The position numbers were made by a program, and so were the translations under genes. Below are positions 27,601-37,220 of a stretch of 64,000 nucleotides of DNA, piece after piece (the first letter of the stretch is position 1; each line of letters starts with the position of its first letter). Under the pieces are notes generated by a model that saw only the letters and a list, made by a program, of their open reading frames with translations, was not told the DNA's origin and did no database searches. Origin of the DNA: Syncephalis plumigaleata (lineage: Eukaryota; Zoopagomycota; Zoopagomycetes; Zoopagales; Piptocephalidaceae); assembly GCA_025201365.1 (NCBI GenBank), contig JAIXMF010000005.1, positions 248,001-312,000 of the forward strand, given 5' to 3'.

Positions 27601-30600
27601 GTACGCAAGAAACGCACATGCCCAAGCGTGTCGCGATTCGTACTTCTTCCCAAGCCCCAAACCAAACAGCGCTTGTAGCTAGGCTAGTCAAAGAAAGAGA
27701 TCATCAAGGAGCGAATGTACGTGCGTCTATCTGTGCGTACATATGCACCTCTCTCTCTCTCTCTCTTTCTGTGTGTACGTGTACGTGTGTGTGCTTGTCA
27801 ATAACAAGAACAATGCATGACCATTGTTAAATGGAAAATAATCAGAGTATACCAGATTATTTGTATTACAAAGTTATATTCTATGTAAGAACAAGTGCTA
27901 AGAATCCTGCTCATTTAGCCCCTTTCTGTTGATCAATGACAATGTTACGCGTATGATTACACAATGTGTCTATGTATATATTTTAATTTAGCATTTACAT
28001 TGAAATTCATTGTAATCTGCTTTACTTGTCATTGTCTCTTATCTTCTTCATCTTCTTCATCAAGTATGGTCGCTATCCATTAGATATATGCAAATGAATA
28101 TTCGATTGAAGATGTCTAGCATTCTTGAGATACATGCGTAGGTGCCAAGTCTAGGGTATTAATGTGTCTGTGTGTACGTATGCCTATGTGTCTGTGTATG
28201 TTGACTGCAACGGCGATATGGTAGCACTATGCACATTATGCAGATAATCTTCTCAGAGCTGTGTTGGCGCTAACCCATCGCTGCCGTTGACAAGCTGTGT
28301 ACAATGCACTAGTTCAAGTTTCGACATGGCATGTCCTTGGTATGTGGGAATAACAAAGTGCTCGAGCATCTTGTAGACAACAACAACAACAATAACAACA
28401 AGAAGAAGAATCAAGTCACTCAAACAGCAAGTGTGTATGTGTATGTGTGTATGGCTTGTGCAGTAGATATCGCTTACATGATTCGTCATTCGCCAGCAAT
28501 GTTCAAATGGTCATTGATACCAGTTGTATTTAAACGCATCAGCATGTCAATATTCCCCGCCCGCGCACCCACCTCAACCAAATTGTCCACAATGCACTTA
28601 TAGAATAAATACCACCCAAAATATCTAGCAATTGTTCAGGTAACTTACCGTAGTGTTGTTTATACCGTATCAAAACTTTCTAAATCGACAACGCTTATTA
28701 GCGCAAAGATAATATAATTAAGTAATAATAGTAATAGTAATAGTAATTATAGTGATAATGATAGTAGAAAGGAGAGGAAGGAGGGATAGTTTTCAACAGT
28801 TAACATAAGAAGAAAACTTTATGTAGAGGACTAGTAAAGTAAAGTCGCAACTACTTTGCGGAAAGAGAAAGAAGGTGTAATGAAGGGACGAGCGAGTAAG
28901 TGAATGAACGGACGAATGAAGAAGCGAACGAATGAACGAACGAGCGAACGAGTAAATAAATAAATAGTGAATGAACGAACGAATGAACGAATGAATGAAT
29001 GAGCGGAGAAACGCAGTACAACTCTTTTTTGTTTAATAGCCACTCCGCCAGCTTGTAATAGAAGAGTAGTTCTAGTAGATTTTAGGAGCAAACAACGAAC
29101 ACCTTTGACAAAAATAAAAAGGATAAACGCGACAAAAATAAAGATAAAAGAGGAACGAGTGCGACAGTAATATAGAGTGCCAGAAAGGCGACAATCGAGA
29201 CTGAGAATTGTCGCCAGCGTAGAATACGAGGACTAAACCTGTATTATTTAAACATTCACCATGGACGGATGGAGATCATGGGACCGCGTGGCATATCCAT
29301 AGGAGAAGCACGAGCTCAGGGGCCATTTTGGATAGGTCGGAGTACGGAATATCAGAAAAAAAGGAAGTATGTTTGTATGAATGTGTGTTGTGTGTGTGTG
29401 TGTGTGTGCGTATGATGTGTATGTGTGGCTGTTTACCGCCTACCAAACGAGATCCTACTACACCTTTGACTATTTACCGTTCACCGTATCACATTATATT
29501 GCCACCGCCTCGTTCACCTTACCCGATTGCCCCTTAACTAAGGAGGCACAGACGGTCACTGCTAATATGAAAGAGTGAGAGGCGTATGTGTTTCTAAAAT
29601 TTGGATAGATTAGTTAATCATCAGCATAAAATGGTCACAAATTGTTGACGATCACTAACAAGTGTTATACGGTCAAATCGACAAATGATTGTAGTCTATG
29701 CTCATTCATCATCAAGATCTATACTGAATGTTGTGCATAGTGTGCGTGTGTGTAGTATGTGTGCGTGTGTGTAGTGTGGTCTGCATGTGTTCTTGGCTAC
29801 CATATCGGGCGATTCCAATGCCGCACTTCCTTGTAACAAGTTCTATCCCGAATGTTTGTTTGTTTTACTTGTCTGTTTGTTTTGTATCAGACCATTGGTC
29901 TAGACTAAATGTCAATGAATTTAATAAATGAACTTGGCCTTAAATTTGTGAATCTGAGAGATCGTTATGCAGATGGGAGGGCGCCATTCCATCGAACAAT
30001 GTACGTTTAAGAGGTGTTGCACATCATCTGTCACATCGTATGTGTGCGCGGTTTACCAACTCGGCCAACTTGAACAAGTCTAACCAGTGTGCCATGAAGC
30101 ATTTCCTAGCATAAAGCACCATTAGCTAAACCTGATTGTTTCTACATACGGCAAAGCACCATACTTGCAATGGCAAGTATTACGGTTGAGTTGCAGTGCT
30201 TAGAATGGTACTTGGCCAGCGACACGTTGTCGTTACAGCTGCTCTTATTAGCCACTTACGGTATTACATCGACCAGTCTAGTTCACATCGTGAATGATAA
30301 TGACAAGGCACGGTCACTAATCTATTCGGCAAATGGATGTATATACATATGTATATGTATTACGAAATGTCATCTATACATGAATGAGCACTATTCATCT
30401 CGCACATGAATGTACACACACACACTTCTTGTTGTTGTTGTACTCGTCTCCTTCAAATGATGTGGAATGATCGACAAGGTGGTCCTTGAATTCGTACACA
30501 TACATACATACATTAGACAAATACAACTAGACAGTAATGCACTAATAATACTAACGAGTGAAAGCGATTGCATTATGATTTATTTAAGCATGCGTAATCC

Positions 30601-30990
30601 TCTTGACAATAGTAACAAGTGAATAATCTGCATTGCTCATTGATGATTACATTGTTGAATTAAGGCATTATGCGTAAATAAGAACAATTGATAAGGTAAA
30701 GCATGAAAAGCATTTATTATAAATAAATAAATAAATAAACAATCTCGAATGTATAAATATGTAGTTCAAATTGGCAATCCACTGTTGCCATTTCATATAA
30801 TTGTATGGCTATTGCTACATGATATTAACACGCAACTCTGGATTGATTGACTAACGAGACTATCATTATTATTATTATTATTGCTTTAGAGAAACAGGGG
30901 GAAGAGGGAGGAAGGGGAGTTTGCAGTTGAATGAGTACTTTTCTAACACTAAGCATCGTACAGCATTCTGCTGGTCAAGTCGTCTTTCCC
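24669..30990. other. 6.3-kb gene-poor region
   Basis: I find no supportable gene. The region is a patchwork of microsatellites: CA/GT tracts (near 25702, 26720, 29390, 29745), (AG)n, (GAAC/GAAT)n near 28920-29000, (AT)n near 26085, (ATT)n near 30865, and GC/CT alternation near 26355. A dense cluster of TGACA/TGTCA pentamers lies at 25777-25844. It probably contains far-upstream control DNA of the cyclin gene. Non-coding transcripts cannot be excluded. Confidence 0.5.
25777..25844. promoter_or_regulatory. Cluster of TGACA/TGTCA motifs
   Basis: Nine copies of TGACA or its complement TGTCA occur in 68 nt, four in one orientation and five in the other. This pentamer is the core site of TALE-class homeodomain proteins. 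The cluster lies 1.1 kb upstream of the proposed first exon of the PCL-type cyclin gene. Spread of a short tandem repeat could also have produced it. Confidence 0.35.
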
Positions 30991-33020
30991 TTACACGCCA
31001 TACATGATGTCACCATCATCATCATCACCATACTTGCCATTAGGTGGCGAGAATATTTCGTTTTCAACACGTTCGGCTAAACCACGACCTACCTCGAGTA
31101 CAAGTAGTCCCCCTGGTAGGAGCAGTCGATTTGAGCGAAGCACCTTTGCTAATGCACGATAGGCCCCAAGTCCGTCGGTATCTGGTCCGATCAAGGCCAA
31201 TGCTGGCTCGGCGGTTAAGCTTGAAAGACGCTGATAGCGCTTGCCAGTCAAGTAGGGCGGATTACAGACGATATGCGTGAATGGTGCGGCTGACTGCATT
31301 GCATCGGCATTATCGTCAATCGATAGTAATGCTGTTCCAGTTTTGTCAATTCGTGTGGTTGATCCAATGTCAACATGTCAGCTTGCATAAATCGAAATCG
31401 TGCTCGTGATGACATCTGATTTAGTAATAGTCGACTGGCATTATCGTTTGCCACGGCTAATGCTGCATCAGAGATATCAATGCCTACACCAGTGCCATGA
31501 GGTAGAGCGTGTAGGATGGATATTAGTAGACATCCACAACCAGTGCCTATATCCAAGACTCGTGGTGTTACCGTAGCAGGTGAATTCGACCGTTGAATCC
31601 AATCGAGTGTAGCATCGACTAATGTTTGCGTACTAGGACGTGGGATAAGGGTGTCCTTAGTGACACGGAATCGTAATGAACAAAATTCCTATTTGAACAT
31701 TAGCATGTATGTATGTATGTATGTATGTATATGCACTACATCGTAGACATAATGATAGGGGAACCTACTTTCTCGCCAATGGTATAGGCAAATGGTATAT
31801 CATCCGTGTCAAGGTCCAAATCAACCGATGCACCATCAAGCATAGTCAACTCCTTTGCTTCCAAGGCAAGTTTACGGGTTCGAAATCGATTCTCTCGTTC
31901 TTTCACTGCATTCATTTTACTTGGTTCATCATGCTGAAAGTGTAACGGCTCTGTATGGTTATTGCTACTCGTACGATTTGGATGTCGTAATGATAGTGCC
32001 ATTAGCGATAGCATGTAGCCTTTGTCACGACTACCCGGCAACTCCACCGTATCGAATAGATTGCCAATAATCGGATGACCAATAGATGCAAATGCTCGTC
32101 GTATAAACCTACCGAGAGCACCGACTTTCTTCAGCTGCTGACTGGCCTGTTCCGTCACATATGATGGCGTTTCCATCTTCTCATCTTTACAATCGTCTGA
32201 TATGTTCAACCACGCATCAAGTGTAGTAAGATGTCCAAAGGTATTACTCATTGATATATCGACAATCTGAGCGCATACTGGTATAACTACATGCTTATCA
32301 TCGACATTAGACTCGGTATGATTCCCCGTAGGATGATGACCATTCATTATCTCCTCGGATGTCAATGATGGAATAGAGATCCTCTCGCCTATAATACCCG
32401 GATATACCTTGCCTTTACAAAGAATACGGAATCGACATTGCATCTCACCGGATATTAACTGTTTTTGTAATTCTTGGTAGGTTGTCGCATTACGAGCTAG
32501 TATTAACTAGAACTACAAGATAAGCATGTCAACTTGATAGGAATCATTGATTATATTTACCCACCACAGCCGCTTTCTCCAACCAGTAAACAGCTTGCGT
32601 GTTATACGCTGATTTACTAAGGCAACTTTGCAATTTAGTATCGATTTGTTCTAATTCCTGGCTTGCTACACCAGCCGGTTTCCAAACGACGGAAAACGAC
32701 CATGGATCATCAAGAGAGGACGACGCGTTCTCGGATCGATCAAGCTTGTCCGGGTCGGGTGTTCGATAGGCTATGGTGCAGACTCGTTCCAATTCATGGA
32801 CTGCTTGCTGATACATATCTTTAAACAGCTCTACGCGATCCCCTTCATGTAATATACGCGTTTCCTCGACTACTTGACCATTAACGCGCAATTCTCCCGC
32901 TCGAATGGCTAAAATAGAGCGTCGCTTGGAGGGTAGCCATTCTGGGAAGTTATGCTGCGAGAACTTGTACAAACGTAGACCGGACTGTTTTGCCGATACA
33001 ATACGCGCACTAATAGACAT
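30991..33020 (-). CDS. Fusion of S4/pseudouridine-synthase-like domain with PrmC/HemK methyltransferase
   Basis: The N-terminal part has an S4 RNA-binding motif (RSILAIRAGELRVNGQVVEE...GDRVELF) and a RluA-like region (SVVWKPAGVASQ; MQCRFRILCKGKVYPG; FASIGHPIIGN; MLSLMALSLRHP). At the place of the catalytic R-L-D motif I read YWLEKAA, so the aspartate is missing and this half is probably inactive for pseudouridylation. The C-terminal half is a class I SAM methyltransferase: LIPRPSTQTLVD, VLDIGTGCGCLLIS, CNPPYLTG, EPALALIGPDTDGLGAYRAL. PrmC/HemK enzymes methylate the glutamine of the GGQ motif in release factors; N-P-P-Y is the substrate-binding motif. A mitochondrial role like that of yeast Mtq1 is likely. 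A one-base break lies near 31340 in an A run. Confidence 0.75.
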
Positions 33021-33179
33021 GATGTCTAAGGCAACTGCTGTTGACGTGTATGATTAGAGTGTTCAATATTATATTTAACTAAGAGGAAACAAATGTTCCT
33101 ATAGAATGGCTCGAGAAAAATTCTTTTTATTTTATCTTGCTCTATTTTAATATAAAAATACACTTTGTAATCTGGCAAT
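33021..33179. promoter_or_regulatory. Short bidirectional promoter
   Basis: Only 159 nt separate the start codons of the divergent PrmC-fusion gene and DUS4. Both products modify the translation machinery, so a shared promoter is plausible. The sequence is AT-rich with A and T runs; no motif is obvious. Confidence 0.5.
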
Positions 33180-34514
33180 ATGACCACTCTGGGACGAAGA
33201 AAACGATATACGGTGGAGGAACTATTCACTACTGGTCCGGAGAAGCCTTACATTCGAATATGCGCACCTATGGTACGCTACTCCAAGGCAAGTATGCTTG
33301 ACCGGCTACCTGGTGTATTCGCTAATCTCCCGTTAATAATAGCTTCCTTTTCGTGAATTGGTTCGTGGGTAAGTATTTCTAGTGAATAGGTCTATAAGAA
33401 GTAGTAGGGCTCATAGTTACCATGCTAGTTATGGCGTTGATATCGCTTATACGCCAATGACACTGGCCGATGTATTTCATCAATCGCCATTCGCGCGTGA
33501 TTCCGACTTTACCACGAACGACCATGATACACCTGTGGTTGTTCAATTCGCCGCGCGTAACCCCGTAGATATAACACGATCGGCTCAGCTTGTAGTGGGG
33601 CATGCTGCCGCGATAGATATCAATTGCGGCTGTCCTCAACGATGGGCCTATCAAGAAGGTATTGGCTCGCGTTTAATGGAGGAACCGGAGACGGTTCGCG
33701 AGATGGTACGTCAAGTTAAGGCACAGGTGGATATCCCGTGCGCAATTAAGATTCGTGTTCATCAAGATTTGTCGTAAGTAGTTTCTTTTCCTTCTTGGCT
33801 CTTTATTTGTTCGTTTATCCTGCATAATTACATACTCAATCCTAATGATTTATAGTGAGACCGTGTCGTTTGCTCGTCAAATGGAAATGGCCGGTGCCGA
33901 TTGGCTCACCGTGCATGGACGTACACGACATCAACGATCTAGTGTTCCCGTTAATATCGATGCCATTCGACTTGTTAAAGAAAGCGTGGATATTCCCGTA
34001 GTAGCCAACGGTGATATATTCACTAGTGATGACGCCGATCATGTTTATGCGACGACCAAAGTTGATGGTAAGCAAGACAGCAATAACATTTATTAGGAGA
34101 TTAAGCAAACATATATATGTATATACGCTTGCTTTGTATTTAGGTGTAATGTCAGCGCGTGGCCTACTAGAGAATCCCGCTCTCTTTGCCGGCTACAAAC
34201 ACACACCATGGAAATGTGTACAGGCAAGTGTATTTCTTATTTTCTTGTCAATCAATAGCAGTATAACTAATGATGATAATTATATAGGATTATGTTCGTT
34301 TAGCACTTGAATACGGCACGAATCTATTCATTTTTCATCATCATCTAATGTATATGCTAGAGAAGCAAATGAGTGCAGCAGGTATGAACATGATGTAATA
34401 TGGAATAATAGCTTATTCTATGATTCATTAGAACGACGAGCGTTTAACACGTTGACCAGTATTCCCGCGATACTCGATCATCTTGAAGAGTATTATGGAC
34501 TAATAGTAGATTAA
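33180..34514 (+). CDS. DUS4: tRNA-dihydrouridine synthase, DUS4-like
   Basis: About six exons encode an FMN-dependent TIM-barrel enzyme. Key pieces: ICAPMVRYSKLPFRELVR, YGVDIAYTPM, VVQFAARNPVD, the active-site segment DINCGCPQRWA with its catalytic cysteine, IPCAIKIRVHQD, WLTVHGRTRHQRS, DIPVVANGDI, and VDGVMSARGLLENPALF. The NCGCPQRWA form separates Dus4 from Dus1-3. Yeast Dus4 reduces uridines 20a and 20b of the tRNA D loop. The intron after YSK begins with GCAAGT (33288), a GC-AG intron. The ORF ends EEYYGLIVD. Its 3' end converges on the first micro-exon gene. No frame break is seen. Confidence 0.9.
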
Positions 34515-34636
34515 AATGATGTCATTATTGAACTGATAATAAACAAATCAATTATTTATGCTTATTAAGTTGTCAGAAAGCATATCATTCATGTGGTGTT
34601 TTCTAACAAGCAATATGCATACTTGTAGTGATAATA

Positions 34637-34818
34637 GTAATGGTCAGAATACGACATATTTATTCAATAAATGATTGAATGATCTTGTAGATATGCTTGT
34701 AGTTGTTGTACCAAGGAATAATGACTTGAATGACATGGACACTAAAGGGTCTTGCACCAATACATTCTTGACTTGATTACCTATACCTATATCTACTTGA
34801 TGATGTCCTTGTCTTGCT
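34637..34818 (-). other. Conserved 3' UTR exon of micro-exon gene 1
   Basis: This last, non-coding exon follows an intron with branch CATACTAATCC and acceptor ATTATAG. Its 182 nt match 51010-51190 downstream of the second micro-exon gene with roughly a dozen differences by eye, including identical stretches of about 40 and 60 nt. It contains an AATAAA signal. The conservation is far higher than in the coding micro-exons of the two genes. Confidence 0.75.
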
Positions 34819-34873
34819 CTATAATCATAATGGATTAGTATGGATATGATTACTGTGGATTATTACTTACTAG

Positions 34874-36726
34874 TTAAGCTCGCTGTTATTTAGGTGATGC
34901 ATAGCGTATTGTGATTAACATATCATAGATGGCGACTAGAATGATAACTTACGTCCTATCGTACAGAAGCATAAAAATCATGTGCATACCGTGATTAGTA
35001 CATTCATAAATGATAATTAAAATGATAACTCACGCTCTATAATGCATAATCATACGTGGATCGTGTGCCATATTGTGATTAACACATCCACTGATTACTA
35101 TCAGAATGGTAGCTTACGCCCTATTTATACACAAGCATAGATGAAGCATGTTTCATAGTGTGATTAGTACGCCGTGCATTACGATAATAATGTTGACTTA
35201 CGTTCTATCATACGGGGACATACGAAAAGCATATGTCATAGCATAGTTAGTACGTTTATACGTTACAATGATAATGGTGGCTTACAATCTGTTATACACA
35301 AATGTATGGTGGATATACATCGTGATGTAGTCAGCAATCGTGCGTTATGATCGAAAGTGTCTACTTACAGGCTGTTACGGCCAAATATGTGGATTAAGCA
35401 TCGTATTGTGATGATTAGTACTCACATTGCAGTCAGAATGATCGACTTACGGTCTATCATTCAGGAATATATACGTGGATCATATGTCATATCGTAATCA
35501 GTAGTCATTCATTGCAGTCAGAATGATAACTCACAGGCTAGTATACAAATATACGTGGATCGTGTATCAAACAATAATTATTAATACATTGTGCATTACA
35601 ATTAGAATGCTGACTTACAGGCTGTTATTCGCAAGCGTACAAGAATGGCGAACCATAGTGTAATTAGTATTTGTACATTACGGTCAGAACGTTCACTTAC
35701 AGGAGCTTGAAATGGTAGCCACATATAATTTTTATTTACATTACTATTAGCATAGTATTTGTTATGGTCAATAAATTAGCTTACGAGGATTTACTACCAG
35801 ATTAATACGTAGAATAAACATCATAGTGTGATTAACATAGCACTTGTAGTAGTCAATAAACCAACTTACAACCACCATTATTATCTAACAAATGAATAAA
35901 TAGAATAAACATTATAAATGATTAGCATAGCACTTGATATGGCCAATAAACTAGCTTACCCCATTCAGCTAACAAATTAACACGCAAAATAAACATTATA
36001 AATAATTAGCATAGCACTTGGTATGATCAATAAATCAGCTTACTCCTTCGATCTAACAAATTTATAGACAGAATAAACATCATAATGTGATTAGCATGTC
36101 AAAACAATCATTTAATATACATGAACTTACGACCTGGCGCTAATCATCGGTAGACAATGAAACAATAGACTATGATTAGTACATCAACTGATAGGGTCAT
36201 AGTAGTTATACGTACCACCTATTTGTGGAATAGTTCCATTTGGATGGTTAGCTCATTGTATGTATGGTCAGCATGGCATGACTACTACTTACGGCCTATT
36301 GATCCATGTACCGTGTCGATATGGCAGTATGATTAGTAGCATGTCAAGTGGTTTATTTATTTATCGGCAAACCTACGTTCGACTATCGGAATACACACAC
36401 ACACATATGAGGATTGAGCATGATTATATTACAGTTAGCACATTGAATGGATCATTATTACACTGACAACATACCAACTATTGACGGAATAAATGTACAA
36501 ATAGTGTTACAGCATGGTTAATACACGGGAAATTGTGGTCAAATGGTAGACTTGCCAGCTATCGAGCAATCATTAATGAGTCAGCTAGTGTCCATTATCG
36601 TCATTGTTCTTGTTGTTCCTATGACATACCACGACGACGCATCCTAGTGGGCTTGGCTTCAACGGCGACCTGACTGGTGAGAGCGATAACGGCGACGGCA
36701 ATAGCGATAACAGTAGAGAGTTTCAT
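34874..36726 (-). CDS. Secreted peptide precursor built of micro-exons, gene 1
   Basis: Exon 1 (36630-36726) encodes a signal peptide and KPTRMRRR: MKLSTVIAIAVAVIALTSQ, then V-A-V-E-A before the K. Micro-exons follow, downward: CTG 36556-58, TTG 36475-77, TCGAAC 36377-82, GCC 36293-95, GTG 36216-18, GTC 36131-33, then 9, 9, 15 and 9 nt (36044-52, 35960-68, 35870-84, 35785-93), and CTCCT 35701-05. These read AVVERRGHRR then TEWDNNGGLNPPP without a stop. Nine exons of exactly one codon follow (35619 down to 34953): P, P, T, P, I, N, G, S, D. The last coding exon (34871-82) gives R, A, stop. Donors are GTAAGY, GTATGT, GTAGGT, GTACGT, GTGAGT or GCAAGT. Dibasic sites suggest Kex2-type processing. 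I recognise no family; function is unknown. Splicing is predicted only from sequence. Confidence 0.78.
34953..35705 (-). repeat. Tandem exon-intron units with single-codon exons, array 1
   Basis: Ten 3'-splice/exon/5'-splice modules are spaced 81-84 nt apart: one 5-nt exon, then nine 3-nt exons. The introns are recognisably related copies: each starts GTAAGT or GTGAGT, has CATTCTGA-like sequence soon after, a TACTAAT/TATTAAT-like branch, a GATCCACGTAT-like stretch and an end such as ATGATAG or ATAACAG. Only the three bases between AG and GT are unrelated from unit to unit. Confidence 0.85.
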
Positions 36727-36762
36727 GTTGATGTTAATTAAATAATATGGAAAGATGAGTTG

Positions 36763-36774
36763 ACTAGAACGAGA
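36763..36774 (-). promoter_or_regulatory. 12-nt upstream element shared by both micro-exon genes
   Basis: TCTCGTTCTAGT lies 36 nt before the start codon of gene 1. The identical 12-mer lies 35 nt before the start codon of gene 2 (48108-48119). It may be a transcription start or leader element. Confidence 0.5.
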
Positions 36775-37220
36775 ATATAAGATAGTGGTATATACGAGTA
36801 CTGTTAATAGATGGTAGAGTAGAGTAGAGTAGAATAGAAAAGCGAGATATAGCAGTAACAGTAATAGCAGTAGAGCACACACATTATTATTCATAGTTTA
36901 TCACGTGATCTATTCAAACCCATCCACCAATCATTGATGTAGTATTGTTTATTTTGACATAACACGCATATCATACACACACGCGTCCCCAACATAGCAC
37001 GCCATTTCGTTCGTGTTTTCAGTTATTTTTCCTTCAATCTTGTTGACTACACCTTTGATCTACTCTTGTCGTTTAGTTGTGATTCTCTTGTTGTGCTTTC
37101 TTGTAAGGATCTTTGATCTTGGATTGCATTTCCTTTACTTCTACTATTGTGCTTAGTCTACTATTACTATTACTACTATTACTACTATTACTATTGTCAT
37201 TATTCGCGATATCTGTGGTC
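36775..37220. other. Intergenic region between micro-exon gene 1 and kinesin-5
   Basis: The genes diverge here. It contains a short (AGAGT)n tract near 36820 on the gene-1 side and (ACT/ATT)n near 37155-37195 in the probable kinesin leader. No other feature is seen. Confidence 0.4.

Noticed and set aside
34953-36600. Simple non-coding satellite DNA
   Set aside because: Divergence spares splice sites and branch sites, the exonic bases give one open frame with a terminal stop, and the plan is repeated in a diverged paralogue.
36727-36894. Upstream in-frame ATG of micro-exon gene 1 adding a hydrophobic leader
   Set aside because: The paralogue aligns only from 36726 (ATCAACATG context in both); the extra segment has no counterpart and reads through a repeat-rich leader.
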